A DNA stretch of 55,606 bases from Thermococcus sp. (GTDB taxonomy: Archaea; Methanobacteriota_B; Thermococci; Thermococcales; Thermococcaceae), in NCBI GenBank assembly GCA_027075325.1, contig JALTBN010000084.1:1-55606 (forward strand). Reading direction: 5' to 3'. This document shows positions 1 through 8,102 of the stretch, piece after piece (position 1 is the stretch's first letter; every line of letters starts with the position of its first letter). The notes under the pieces are model-generated. The model had not been told where the DNA came from. It made no database searches and was given only the letters and a program-made list of their open reading frames with translations. Made by a program: the position numbers and the translations under genes.

Positions 1-94
1 TGAGCCGTCCGCCGGTGTCCCCGAAGGGACCCCGTGACTCGCATGGCTTAGTCGGACCCCCATAGCAGTGGCCTCCGGCAGGATCAACCGGAAT
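1..94 (-). rRNA. rrs: 16S rRNA, 5' end only
   Basis: Read on the minus strand, this begins with ATTCCGGTTGATCCTGCC, the near-universal archaeal 16S rRNA 5' terminus, and continues through the helix containing CATGCGAGTC. Only about 94 bases are present; the rest lies beyond the left edge of the window. The first mature base is at about 94, judged from the family's usual start. Confidence 0.97.
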
Positions 95-372
95 TGAGCA
101 AGGAGTACGGCCGGTGGGACTTCCCTCAAGGGGAAGTACCAAATATCCGTCCGGGGTTTGGTCGAGATGTCGGGCCTGCCTTACCCCCGAGGGGCCCTCC
201 TTCCGGAGTTTCCTCGGGAGCGCACCTTTTTGTGACCCGAGCTGGAGGGCGGGGTTCATTACGGGTACTTTGCACCCTGTCCCCCCGACGCCGCCGTCTT
301 GGCGCTCGGGTTTTGTCGCGCCCTATTCGGGCGCTCCACCCAATAGGGGGGAACCCCACCGATACAAAATTT
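95..372 (-). other. 16S rRNA transcribed leader (external spacer)
   Basis: About 280 bases upstream of 16S rRNA on its strand hold no convincing protein. The stretch is GC-rich with many short self-complementary blocks (for example around 120-150 and 180-215), then turns sharply AT-rich above about 360. This fits a structured rRNA precursor leader whose processing stem would pair with sequence downstream of 16S, outside the window. Open frames here on either strand look like composition artefacts. Confidence 0.6.
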
Positions 373-383
373 TTGCAAAACCG

Positions 384-674
384 CTACCCGGGCATATTTT
401 TGAAAAAGAAACTGTTAAAAACCTTCAATAAAATGCACATTTTTAGGCATAAAAAAGGCAAAAATTTTTGCAAGGCCAATGCAAGCAGGAACATGGCACC
501 AATGAAAGCAACCCCTGAGAATAAAACCACTGTAAGAGAGTCTCCATCCAAGTCCCATGCAGGGATCAAAAGACATGCCACGTACCCGCCGAGTATGATC
601 ATGGGGAGAGAAAAGCTACAAGGGAAACCAGCTTTCCCCTCAAAGAAACCACCGTTAAAGCCCAAGTATATCAT
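384..674 (-). CDS. small hydrophobic protein, possibly decayed
   Basis: A 96-codon frame whose ATG overlaps the last 20 bases of prs on the same strand, so it could be translationally coupled. The translation has about two membrane segments (residues 24-38 and 49-75). The last 20 residues run into the AT-rich region where the rRNA promoter should lie and look less protein-like. I do not recognise a family. It may be a genuine membrane peptide, a degraded gene or chance. Confidence 0.4.
   Translation of the reverse strand: MIYLGFNGGFFEGKAGFPCSFSLPMIILGGYVACLLIPAWDLDGDSLTVVLFSGVAFIGAMFLLALALQKFLPFLCLKMCILLKVFNSFFFKNMPG
391..403 (-). promoter_or_regulatory. candidate rRNA operon promoter (TATA)
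   Basis: On the minus strand the sequence TCAAAAATATGCC is the best TATA-like element just upstream of the GC-rich leader, predicting initiation near 372. A second AT-rich element nearer 365 could serve instead. Placement is inferred from spacing and composition only. Confidence 0.35.
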
Positions 675-1494
675 GAACTATGCTTATCCTTGAGACAGGC
701 GTTGGAATGGTATTCGTGACGGCCAGCTCGTCGACCGCTTTGCCCACTCGTTCTATGGCACCCTCTGCGAAGACACCATGGGTTGCAGCCACGAACACCC
801 TCTTCGCCCCCATTTCTCTGAGGAGGTTGGCGGCTTTGATCATCGTTCCCCCGGTACTTATTATGTCGTCCACTATGAGGACGTTCTTGCCTTCAACGTC
901 TATGTCAACGGGCCTCATCCTGACCTCCGTTGGGGAGATACGCCTCTTCTCAAAGTGGCTGAACTCAAGACCGAGTCTCTCGGCCACCGCCTTCGCCCTC
1001 TCCCTGGCACCTTTGTCAGGGGCCAGAACGATTCCCTCCCCGAGCTTTTCCCGGAAGTACTCAGATATCGCCCTCGCAGGGGAGATGTTGGCGGCCTTCC
1101 CTGGAAAGAACCTCAAAGTCCTTGGATTGTGTACGTCAACAACGTAAAGCTCATCGTAATAGATTCCCAGGGCCTTCATGACTGCCCTAACGCTAACGGG
1201 CTCCCCCTCCTTCGTGACCCTATCCTGCCTCGAGTAAGCAAGATACGGAACAACCAAGCGGAGTTTATCAAAACCCCTCCCCCGGAGGGCGTCCCCCAGT
1301 ATCAGTGCCTCCACTATGTTCTCATCCTGTGGTTTGTACATGGACTGGATCACCGTGGCCTCCTCACCCGATGAGAGAACCCGTACGTACTTCTCTCCGT
1401 CTGGGAACTTCTTTATTTCCACGTTGGCGAGTTCCACCCCTGCCCGGACTATCTCCTCCATCAAATGAGCGGCACCTGAACCTATCACGATCAT
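655..1494 (-). CDS. prs: ribose-phosphate pyrophosphokinase
   Basis: Makes PRPP from ribose 5-phosphate and ATP, feeding nucleotide, histidine and tryptophan synthesis. The 279-residue length matches the short archaeal class. The PRPP-binding signature [14 protein letters not shown] lies near residues 205-218, and the N-terminal fold with the KFPDGE segment fits the family. The ATG at 1494 (MIVIGSG) is preferred because AAGGTGAT lies six bases upstream; codons at 1500 and 1503 overlap that site. It follows the DUF1614 gene after a 68-base gap and is probably in one operon with it and psmB. Confidence 0.95.
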   Translation of the reverse strand: MIVIGSGAAHLMEEIVRAGVELANVEIKKFPDGEKYVRVLSSGEEATVIQSMYKPQDENIVEALILGDALRGRGFDKLRLVVPYLAYSRQDRVTKEGEPVSVRAVMKALGIYYDELYVVDVHNPRTLRFFPGKAANISPARAISEYFREKLGEGIVLAPDKGARERAKAVAERLGLEFSHFEKRRISPTEVRMRPVDIDVEGKNVLIVDDIISTGGTMIKAANLLREMGAKRVFVAATHGVFAEGAIERVGKAVDELAVTNTIPTPVSRISIVHDILGL

Positions 1495-1562
1495 GGCCAT
1501 CACCTTTTGCCATTGGCCTGTAAAACATTCCCCCTTAAAAAGTCAACCCAGGCAAATGGATG

Positions 1563-2267
1563 TCAAACAAGGAGCACGGCTATAATGCCCGCCAAGAAGA
1601 CCCCATCGAATGTTCCAGCCCCCCCTATGCTTACCATCTGAGCGCCAAGGTTTCCAAGCCGGTTCCAATTCATTAAATCTGCACCAATAAGAACACCCAT
1701 GGTTCCACTGGCGTAGGCTATCAGGGGCTTGTACGGTCCACCGAAGATGACCGCAAGCAGGACGGCAATGAGGGGAGGGATGAGGGTCGGTATCGCGATG
1801 CCAACCCCCTGGACTGGTCTCGCAAAGGCATGGCTGAGGAGTGCAGCAACGAACACCGCCACCAGCACCTCCAAGACGACGGTGTATTCCCCCGTACCCG
1901 CCAGTCTAACCAGCTCATAGAAAACGATGCTGAGCGGAACGAGGGCACCCCCAACGTTGACCGAGATTATAACCTTCTGCTCGGCCCAGTCAAAGTACGG
2001 AACCGGGTAAACGATTCCAAAGAACCGGGCTTCCCTAATCCTGACCACAGGCACGTAAGAACTCTGCTCGGCTATCGGGATGTTAATAAAACTGCCAAAT
2101 ATGGAAAAGATGAAGAGGGAGTAAGCAACTGGAAGGGGAATCCCTAACCTCTGAAAAGCCGCGGTAACGATGCCGGAGAATACAGTGAAGAGAAACAGGA
2201 AGAGAATGGAAAACAGAAACAGAAACGGAAGGGTGAGCGGGGGAACGAGATAACGATAGCGGCTCAT
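1563..2267 (-). CDS. DUF1614 family membrane protein
   Basis: A 234-residue polytopic membrane protein with roughly seven hydrophobic segments. The C-terminal motif GGAGTFDGVFLAGIIAVLL is characteristic of DUF1614, a family found in archaea and some bacteria with no established function. A charged loop after the first two segments and a conserved GADLMNWNRL block are visible. It begins nine bases after the psmB stop, so it is almost certainly co-transcribed with the proteasome beta gene. The link may be positional only. Confidence 0.85.
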   Translation of the reverse strand: MSRYRYLVPPLTLPFLFLFSILFLFLFTVFSGIVTAAFQRLGIPLPVAYSLFIFSIFGSFINIPIAEQSSYVPVVRIREARFFGIVYPVPYFDWAEQKVIISVNVGGALVPLSIVFYELVRLAGTGEYTVVLEVLVAVFVAALLSHAFARPVQGVGIAIPTLIPPLIAVLLAVIFGGPYKPLIAYASGTMGVLIGADLMNWNRLGNLGAQMVSIGGAGTFDGVFLAGIIAVLLV

Positions 2268-2276
2268 GGCCTGCCA

Positions 2277-2885
2277 TCACTCCCTGAACTCAACGAACTC
2301 GTCCTTCATGCCGTCCTTGGTTATGGTAACGACCTGAACCTTCCTGTCACCGGTGTAAACGTCCCTCTTCCCCGCGGCTCTAACTGCCCTGATGGCCAGC
2401 TCCCGCGCCTCGTCAATGCCCATGCCGTCCCGGTAGCCGTCCTCTATTATGGCTATGGCAAAGGGGCTTCCGGACCCGGTAGCGGTGTACTTCTCGAATA
2501 CGAGGCCGCCTAAGGCGTCGAGGCTTGCGAGTGTTGGTTCGTCCACGTAGCCGCCGATAAGAATCTGAACCATGTACGGGAACCACTTGTTCTCGTTGAG
2601 GATGTTGCTTAGAAGGTTGGCCATGGCCCTCGTCGTCATCGGCTTCCCCCACGTGAACTGGTAGTACCGAGCCTGCGCCTCAAGGGTTCTCGCAAGGGCT
2701 TGGACGTCGCCCACGCTTCCAGCAGTAGTTATCGCTATCCTGTCCGTTATCGGGAGTATCTTCCTTATGTTGAGCGTCTCAACCATGTGGTCGAGTGAAG
2801 CCTGGGTGTCAGCGGCAAGAACTATTCCATCCTCTGCCTTTATACCCACGGTGGTCGTCCCGGTTTTCTTCTCTGGGGTGTTCAT
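2277..2885 (-). CDS. psmB: archaeal proteasome subunit beta
   Basis: Catalytic beta subunit of the 20S proteasome. Translation from ATG 2885, chosen for the GGAGGTGA site upstream, gives a nine-residue propeptide ending in Gly before the TTTVG block, so Thr10 becomes the catalytic N-terminal threonine. In mature numbering Asp17 and Lys33 are present, but the usual Arg19 is Gln (LAADTQAS). From memory this resembles the second, divergent beta subunit of Thermococcales. The [11 protein letters not shown] and GKRDVYTGD blocks near the active site are intact. Thermococcales carry two beta genes; the other is not in this window. Confidence 0.95.
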   Translation of the reverse strand: MNTPEKKTGTTTVGIKAEDGIVLAADTQASLDHMVETLNIRKILPITDRIAITTAGSVGDVQALARTLEAQARYYQFTWGKPMTTRAMANLLSNILNENKWFPYMVQILIGGYVDEPTLASLDALGGLVFEKYTATGSGSPFAIAIIEDGYRDGMGIDEARELAIRAVRAAGKRDVYTGDRKVQVVTITKDGMKDEFVEFRE

Positions 2886-2920
2886 TTCCCTCACCTCCAG
2901 AGACTTTAGGGCAGGGGAAT

Positions 2921-3652
2921 TTAAAGGTTTGGCATGTCAGGCGAGGCCACGACCGCACGGCCCAGCGAACCATTGACGAACTCCATCCTGACACCATAAA
3001 CTCTCTCAAGGATATCCGGCGTAAGCTCCTCGTTCATCCCCTCCCAGACCTTTCTCCCGCTGACGAGGATTAGAATCCTGTCCGCGTATCTTAGCGCCAG
3101 ATTAAGGTCATGGAGAACCGCCACGACTATCTTATCCTCCTTTAAGCCCCTTACAAGTTCCATGATTCTAAGGGCATGGTTAACGTCAAGGTGGCTGGTC
3201 GGTTCATCGAGGAGGAGAACCCTGCCTCCCTGCGCAAGGGCCCTGGCTACGAGGACGAGCTGATATTCCCCACCGGAGAGCTCAAGGATCGACTCCTTCC
3301 GCCGGTTCCACATGCCAACCCTCCTCAGGGCATTCTTCGTGTCGCCGCGGGTGAAGTACGTCCCCATCTCCACGAATTCTTCTACCGTGAAGTTGAACTC
3401 AGGAAGTGAACTCTGGGGCACGTATGAAACGAAGCAGGCGCGTTCCATGGGCTTCATCGGGGTAACATCAACGCCATCCACAATTACCTTCCCCTCCGGT
3501 TTCAGCACCCCTGCTATGCACTTGAGAAGGGTTGACTTACCCGCACCGTTGGGACCGATTATGGCGAGGAGCTCCCCCCTCCTGGCCTCAAACTGAACGT
3601 TATCAAGAACCTTCCTATCACCGTAAGCAAAAGAGGCGTGAACCTTCATCAT
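2921..3652 (-). CDS. iron/cobalamin-type ABC transporter ATP-binding protein
   Basis: Nucleotide-binding subunit of a FecCD/BtuCD-type importer, 243 residues. Walker [10 protein letters not shown] is at 33-41, the Q-loop at about 80, the signature LSGGE at 125-129, Walker B RVLLLDE at 144-150 and the switch His at 181. The residues after the signature (YQLVL) differ from the common RQRV. Its ATG overlaps the permease stop in an ATGATGA arrangement, so the two are translationally coupled. No substrate-binding protein lies alongside, so the substrate (iron chelate, haem or corrinoid) cannot be assigned. Confidence 0.93.
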   Translation of the reverse strand: MMKVHASFAYGDRKVLDNVQFEARRGELLAIIGPNGAGKSTLLKCIAGVLKPEGKVIVDGVDVTPMKPMERACFVSYVPQSSLPEFNFTVEEFVEMGTYFTRGDTKNALRRVGMWNRRKESILELSGGEYQLVLVARALAQGGRVLLLDEPTSHLDVNHALRIMELVRGLKEDKIVVAVLHDLNLALRYADRILILVSGRKVWEGMNEELTPDILERVYGVRMEFVNGSLGRAVVASPDMPNL

Positions 3653-4668
3653 GCCACCAGCTCCCCCCTCTTGTGCTTTCTCAGAAGGTAGAGAAAGAAC
3701 GGGCCTCCCATCATGGCGGTGACTATCCCAACGGGTACCTCATCCGGAGTCGCCACAGTCCTGGCCAGAAGGTCAGCTGTAACCATGAGCAAACCGCCCA
3801 GAAGGGCCGCGTTGACCGTCAGCCTTTTGTGATTCGGACCCACGAGAATGCGGGCCATGTGGGGCGCCATGAGACCCACAAAACCTATTATTCCAGACGT
3901 GGAAACCGCCACGGCCGCAACGAGCGCTATCAGAAAAATCAGCACCTTCCTGAAGAACTCCACGTCAAGACCGAGGGCAACGCTCTCTTCCTCCCCAAGG
4001 AGAAGGAGATTAAGCTCCCTCCACTTCCACAGAAGAAAGGAAAGAGAGGGAACGCCCACCAGAAGCATCTCCCCCACATCATCCCATCCAGCACCGTTGA
4101 AGCTCCCGAAGAGCCACATGAAAGTCAGATGCGCCCGCTGACCCAGCGTCCAGACCATGTAAGTGGTAACCGCGCTCGCTATAAAACCAAAGGCCACCCC
4201 CGCCAGGAGAAGCGTGTCAACCGGGATTCTACCGTCGACTTTGGCCACCCGATAGACAACGTAGACGGAGGCGATAGCAAAGACGAACGCCATCTCCGGG
4301 ACGTGGGTAGGGGAGTAAACAAACCCAAAGGCGGCCCCTATCGAAGCTCCCGCGCTGACACCTATGATGTACGGGTCTGCCAGGGGATTCTTGAAGAGGG
4401 CCTGGGATGCAACACCGGCCGAGGCCAGGGAAAGGCCCACCAGATAGGCAAGGAGTACCCGTGGCAACCTAAACCCCCAGATTATGAGGAACGGAATTCT
4501 TTTGGGAGGGTTCCCCCCGGATAGACCCAGAGAGGATTTGATGCCGTAAGCCAGGATGTTGGTTATCTCACGCGATGAATAGCTTACGGAGCCAATGTAG
4601 AGCCCCAGAAAGAGGGAGCCCGCAGATAATATGGTGAGGGCCAGCATCACCAGGCGATGGTTTTTCAT
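3649..4668 (-). CDS. FecCD/BtuC-family ABC transporter permease
   Basis: Membrane subunit of the importer encoded with the downstream ATPase, 339 residues with about ten membrane segments. The block RLPRVLLAYLVGLSLASAG, the segment NPLADPYIIGVSAGAS and the late GFVGLMAPHMAR motif are hallmarks of FecCD permeases. A TATA-like CGTTTAAACC at about 4691-4700 on the minus strand predicts a short leader. The normal third component, a secreted substrate-binding protein, is absent on both sides and may be encoded elsewhere. Confidence 0.94.
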   Translation of the reverse strand: MKNHRLVMLALTILSAGSLFLGLYIGSVSYSSREITNILAYGIKSSLGLSGGNPPKRIPFLIIWGFRLPRVLLAYLVGLSLASAGVASQALFKNPLADPYIIGVSAGASIGAAFGFVYSPTHVPEMAFVFAIASVYVVYRVAKVDGRIPVDTLLLAGVAFGFIASAVTTYMVWTLGQRAHLTFMWLFGSFNGAGWDDVGEMLLVGVPSLSFLLWKWRELNLLLLGEEESVALGLDVEFFRKVLIFLIALVAAVAVSTSGIIGFVGLMAPHMARILVGPNHKRLTVNAALLGGLLMVTADLLARTVATPDEVPVGIVTAMMGGPFFLYLLRKHKRGELVA

Positions 4669-4745
4669 GGAGATGGATTAAATGTCCGGGGTTTAAACGT
4701 TTTCGGTTCCTCAACGCTTAAAAATTAGGGTGAGTATGTTATAAC

Positions 4746-5246
4746 ATGAGCACGTCCATCAGGGAAGCCAGCAGAAGAATCCCCCTCGCGATGGTCGCCA
4801 TAAGGCCGGCGAGGATATTCGATATAAACGAGGTTATGCGCATAGAGCGGGCCTCGTTCCAGGAGCAGTACCCCAAGGGCCTGCTCATGATGTTCCTTGA
4901 AAACAACCCAAACACTTTTCTGGTGGCGGAATACGGGGGGAAGGTAATCGGCTACGTCATGGGTTACCTGAGGCCCGACCTAGAGGGCCACATAATGAGC
5001 ATAGCCGTCGATCCGGAATACCGGGGCAACGGAATAGGCTCGGCCCTTCTGGCTGAGGCGATAGAGAGGCTCATCCGTGAGGGGGCCCGTTACATCGGCC
5101 TCGAAGTAAGGGTGAGTAACATTGGGGCCATAAGGCTCTACGAGCGCTTTGGCTTCATGAGGGTGAAGAGGATAATTGGCTACTACTCAGACGGCGAGGA
5201 CGCCTACTACATGCTCCTGCCGGCCGACGAATGGAGGGGCAACTGA
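4746..5246 (+). CDS. rimI: RimI/Ard1-type protein N-terminal acetyltransferase
   Basis: GNAT-fold enzyme that transfers acetyl from acetyl-CoA to protein N termini, 166 residues. The acetyl-CoA loop RGNGIG is at 93-98, with IERASF near 33-38 and the C-terminal YERFGFMRV block typical of RimI/Ard1. The TATA-like GCTTAAAAATTA at 4716-4726 would place initiation at or near the ATG, so the transcript may be leaderless. An alternative start at Met16 (4791) would give a more usual RimI N terminus. Its stop overlaps the endA start. Confidence 0.92.
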   Translation: MSTSIREASRRIPLAMVAIRPARIFDINEVMRIERASFQEQYPKGLLMMFLENNPNTFLVAEYGGKVIGYVMGYLRPDLEGHIMSIAVDPEYRGNGIGSALLAEAIERLIREGARYIGLEVRVSNIGAIRLYERFGFMRVKRIIGYYSDGEDAYYMLLPADEWRGN

Positions 5247-5752
5247 TGATAGTCTTTTACCTCAGCGGGAACAGAGCGTTTTCAACGGACAAGAACGCAG
5301 TCGATGGCCTGTACAACAACCGCCACTACGGAAAGCTCGTCAACGGCAAGGTCTTTCTCTCACTCCTTGAGGCTGCCTACCTGACGGAGAGGGGAAAGAT
5401 AGAGGTCAGGGACGGCAAGAAAAATCTCTCCCTTGAGGAGATAATGAAGCTGGGGCGGAAGGAGGACGAGCTTTTTGATGCAAAATACCTCGTCTACAAG
5501 GATTTAAGGGACAGGGGCTACACCGTCAAATCAGGTTTAAAGTTCGGCTCTCACTTTAGGGTTTACAGGCGGGGAATGGACGAGCACTCCCAGTGGCTCG
5601 TGTGGGTCGTTCCGGAGCACAAGACCATGAGCCCAAACGACATAACCGCTCGCGTCCGCGTCGCCCACGGGGTGAGGAAGAACATGATCATGGCCGTCGT
5701 TGACGACGACGGGGACGTTACGTACTATAAGGTCGAGTGGGTGAAATTTTAA
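5246..5752 (+). CDS. endA: tRNA-splicing endonuclease
   Basis: Cleaves bulge-helix-bulge motifs in intron-containing tRNA and rRNA precursors. From ATG 5246, which overlaps the rimI stop as ATGATAG, the protein has 168 residues, the size of the homodimer/homotetramer archaeal type. The likely catalytic triad is Tyr107 (HFRVY), His114 (DEHSQWLV) and Lys145 (VRKNM). An in-frame ATG 15 bases upstream exists, but the overlapping start matches the family N terminus better. Coupling to rimI suggests co-expression. Confidence 0.95.
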   Translation: MIVFYLSGNRAFSTDKNAVDGLYNNRHYGKLVNGKVFLSLLEAAYLTERGKIEVRDGKKNLSLEEIMKLGRKEDELFDAKYLVYKDLRDRGYTVKSGLKFGSHFRVYRRGMDEHSQWLVWVVPEHKTMSPNDITARVRVAHGVRKNMIMAVVDDDGDVTYYKVEWVKF

Positions 5753-5844
5753 TAATTTTCTTCTGGGAGTTTAGCATTTATTATGTTGTTAGCAATATAG
5801 AAATTTTTAAAAAGTATTAATGTCAGCTATATTTGGTGATTGAA

Positions 5845-6240
5845 ATGGTAACCTTGAAGTTAAAGATGAAATGTCTCAAGAATGATGCTGATGAATGGAA
5901 TGACAGATATGAGGAAACTATATTGGAGCTCCACAAGAAAAATTCATTATCCCCCGTAGAGATGAGTAGCAGTTTCCCCGATTGCGAGATAATATCAGCT
6001 AAAGTGCCAGTTAAGTGCTTGAGATGTGGGCATATGTTTGTGGCTGATGCGGAGATTGCTGATGAACAAACTACTGAACTTAGGGATATGGGACTAGAGA
6101 TACAAAGAGTTATTGAGTATGAGGGTAAGTGTCCTAAGTGTGGTAATCATGTGTCTTTTGAAATTTACATTTGGGAATACCCACCAGGATTCCTTGAGGA
6201 AATTGAGGTTGACCATAGCAAAGGAGTTGATTTTGTTTAA
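5845..6240 (+). CDS. AT-rich zinc-ribbon protein, unknown function
   Basis: A 131-residue protein with two CxxC pairs, CLRCGHMF and CPKCGNHVSF, separated by about 40 residues, which probably bind one zinc ion. The rest is acidic with no recognised domain. ATG 5845 is chosen because GGTGA at 5835-5839 precedes it by five bases; TTG and GTG codons just upstream are less likely. A TATA-like run TTTTTAAAAAG lies about 30 bases upstream of that site. Base composition and codons (many AT-ending) are strikingly unlike the GC-rich neighbours, suggesting recent acquisition. No partner gene is adjacent. Confidence 0.75.
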   Translation: MVTLKLKMKCLKNDADEWNDRYEETILELHKKNSLSPVEMSSSFPDCEIISAKVPVKCLRCGHMFVADAEIADEQTTELRDMGLEIQRVIEYEGKCPKCGNHVSFEIYIWEYPPGFLEEIEVDHSKGVDFV

Positions 6241-6287
6241 AGTATGCCGGCTAATTATCTTGTCTCTTTCTTTGTCCTCAGAATAGT

Positions 6288-6308
6288 ATATCGTTGTTTA
6301 TACGATAT
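6288..6308. repeat. perfect 21-bp palindrome in AT-rich intergenic DNA
   Basis: ATATCGT, seven spacer bases, then ACGATAT. It sits between the converging 3' ends of the zinc-ribbon ORF and kbl. It could act as a terminator hairpin for either gene or be an operator or recombination relic of the AT-rich island. Confidence 0.5.
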
Positions 6309-6350
6309 GCAGGATATTATAAGTGAAAAATGAATGAAAATGAAAAATTA

Positions 6351-7538
6351 TCACTTCAGGAACCCCGTCTTCTTCCCAAGATCCTCGAAGGCATCGAGGA
6401 CGTACTGGAGGTCCTCCTTGCTGTGGCTCGCTGAAGGCTCGAGCCTTATCCTCGCGGTTCCGAGCGGGACCGTCGGATAGACGATGGCCTGTGCGAAGAT
6501 GTTGTACTCGTCGTAGAGCCTCTTCGAGAACTCCTGGGCAAGCTTCTCGTCGTAGAGCATGACCGGCGTGATCGGGTGCTTGGTGTGGCCTATGTCATAG
6601 CCGAGTTCTTTTAATCCGTTCTGGAGGAAGCTGGTGTTGTCCCAGAGCTTCCTGACAAGCTCGTCGCTCCTCTGGAGTATCTCAACCGACGCTATTGCCG
6701 CGGCAACATCGGGCGGGTTCGGGGCGCTTGAGAAGAGGAACGGCCTTCCGCGCTGGCGGAGGTAGTCTATGGCCTCCTCCGGACCGGCAACGTAGCCGCC
6801 TATGACGCCGAATGCCTTGCTGAGAGTTCCCATCTCGAAGTCAACCTTGTCGTGGAGCTTGAAGTGGTCGACGATACCCCTTCCGCTGTCACCGAGGACA
6901 CCCTCACCGTGGGCGTCGTCTATGTAGAGCATGGCGTCGTACTGCTCCGCCAGCTCGGCCATCTCCGGAACCTTGGCAAGGTCACCGTCCATCGAGAAGA
7001 CACCGTCGCTGACGATGATTTTCTTCTTCTTGTCCTTGTTCTCCTTGAGGCGCTTTTCGAGGTCTTCCATGTCGAGGTGCTTGTAGATGACCTTCGGCGC
7101 ACCGCTGAGGCGCATTCCGTCAATGATGCTCGCGTGGTTGAGCTCCTCGCTGATGAACACGCCATCGTCCTTTTTGGTCAGGAGGGCGCTCAGAGCGCCG
7201 AGATTGGCGTTGTAGCCGCTCTGGAAGAGTATAGCGGCTTCCCTCTTCTTGAACTTGGCGAGCTTCTCCTCGAGCTCAACGTGGAGCTCCATGGTTCCTG
7301 CTATGGTCCTGACGGCACCGGCACCCACACCGTAGTCGAGGATGGCCCTTATTGCCGCGTACCTGATCTCGGGGGCCGCGGCGAGGCCGAGGTAGTTGTT
7401 CGAGCACATGTTGAGAACCTTCTTGCCGTCGACCACGACCCACGGGCCCTGGGCGCTTTCAAGCTTCCTAATGGTCACGTAGAGCCCCTTGTCCTTAAGC
7501 TCCTGGAGCTCCTCCCTAATCCAGTCGAGTTTCGCCAT
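6351..7538 (-). CDS. kbl: 2-amino-3-ketobutyrate CoA ligase / 8-amino-7-oxononanoate synthase-like enzyme
   Basis: PLP-dependent alpha-oxoamine synthase, 395 residues. Lys241 in GTLSKAFG is the PLP-binding lysine; Asp207 and His210 in YIDDAHGEG contact the cofactor, and His135 follows the NHASIIDG motif. In Thermococcales this family is annotated as Kbl, acting with threonine dehydrogenase to turn 2-amino-3-ketobutyrate and CoA into glycine and acetyl-CoA. No biotin or threonine dehydrogenase gene is nearby, so exact acyl specificity is inferred. ATG 7538 is preferred over upstream codons because GGTGGTT precedes it. Confidence 0.88.
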   Translation of the reverse strand: MAKLDWIREELQELKDKGLYVTIRKLESAQGPWVVVDGKKVLNMCSNNYLGLAAAPEIRYAAIRAILDYGVGAGAVRTIAGTMELHVELEEKLAKFKKREAAILFQSGYNANLGALSALLTKKDDGVFISEELNHASIIDGMRLSGAPKVIYKHLDMEDLEKRLKENKDKKKKIIVSDGVFSMDGDLAKVPEMAELAEQYDAMLYIDDAHGEGVLGDSGRGIVDHFKLHDKVDFEMGTLSKAFGVIGGYVAGPEEAIDYLRQRGRPFLFSSAPNPPDVAAAIASVEILQRSDELVRKLWDNTSFLQNGLKELGYDIGHTKHPITPVMLYDEKLAQEFSKRLYDEYNIFAQAIVYPTVPLGTARIRLEPSASHSKEDLQYVLDAFEDLGKKTGFLK

Positions 7539-7593
7539 GAGAACCACCGGTGCTTATTGGTCATCGACGTATAAAAGTTTTGCACTGCCCGGT

Positions 7594-8058
7594 TCAGTGC
7601 AGTCTTATGAATAGTGCGGCGAGGGTTATCAAACCCAGCGCAATGCTCCCACCGATGTTCAGTTCGTAGTCGTGCCTCGGGTCCGGGTAGTTCTCCACGA
7701 TCCTGAGCCCGATTCCGAACCCTCGTAGTCCAATGCGGGCGGTTATCTCGATTCCCCAGCCGCGCCGGCTGAGGGAGTAGACCGGTGGGATTACGCCGGT
7801 GAAGAAGTCTAGGAAGAGGTGGCTGAGCCAGCCGATGGAGAAGAGGAGAGCGTAAGGGTTGCCCGAGATGTAGGCGAGGAGGAAGACCGGGAGGGCAAAG
7901 AGGAGCGAGTGAAGGTATGAGCGGTGCTCCCTCGTGAAGGCGTCTAAGTCCGGAAAAACGGCCCCAATGATGAGGGCTAACGCTCCACCCCACGTCGGTT
8001 CAGTTGAGAGGGCGAGGTATGTCAGAGCTGGTATCGAGGCGTGCTCAAGAGGATCCAT
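7594..8058 (-). CDS. YdjM/DUF457-type membrane-bound metal-dependent hydrolase
   Basis: A 154-residue protein with about four hydrophobic segments and the family's conserved polar residues inside them: HASIPAL at the N terminus, FPDLDAF, RSYLHSLLF, and SHLFLDFFTG. These His and Asp residues are the supposed metal ligands. The family is common in archaea and includes E. coli YdjM; its substrate is unknown. ATG 8058 (MDPLEH) is chosen over an upstream frame extension that runs through TATA-like sequence. Confidence 0.8.
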   Translation of the reverse strand: MDPLEHASIPALTYLALSTEPTWGGALALIIGAVFPDLDAFTREHRSYLHSLLFALPVFLLAYISGNPYALLFSIGWLSHLFLDFFTGVIPPVYSLSRRGWGIEITARIGLRGFGIGLRIVENYPDPRHDYELNIGGSIALGLITLAALFIRLH

Positions 8059-8102
8059 CAAAAACAAAAGTGTCCGAAGACATTTAAAAAGATATTTAAA
8101 AA

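Noticed and set aside
95..372. Several open frames of 70-200 codons in the rRNA leader
   Set aside because: Driven by GC composition; translations are Pro/Arg-rich in several frames, and the region is the rRNA precursor.
3532..4524. 330-codon open frame on the plus strand
   Set aside because: Antisense to the ABC permease and part of its ATPase; composition is Arg/Pro/His-rich and has no ribosome site, while the minus-strand genes are clear.
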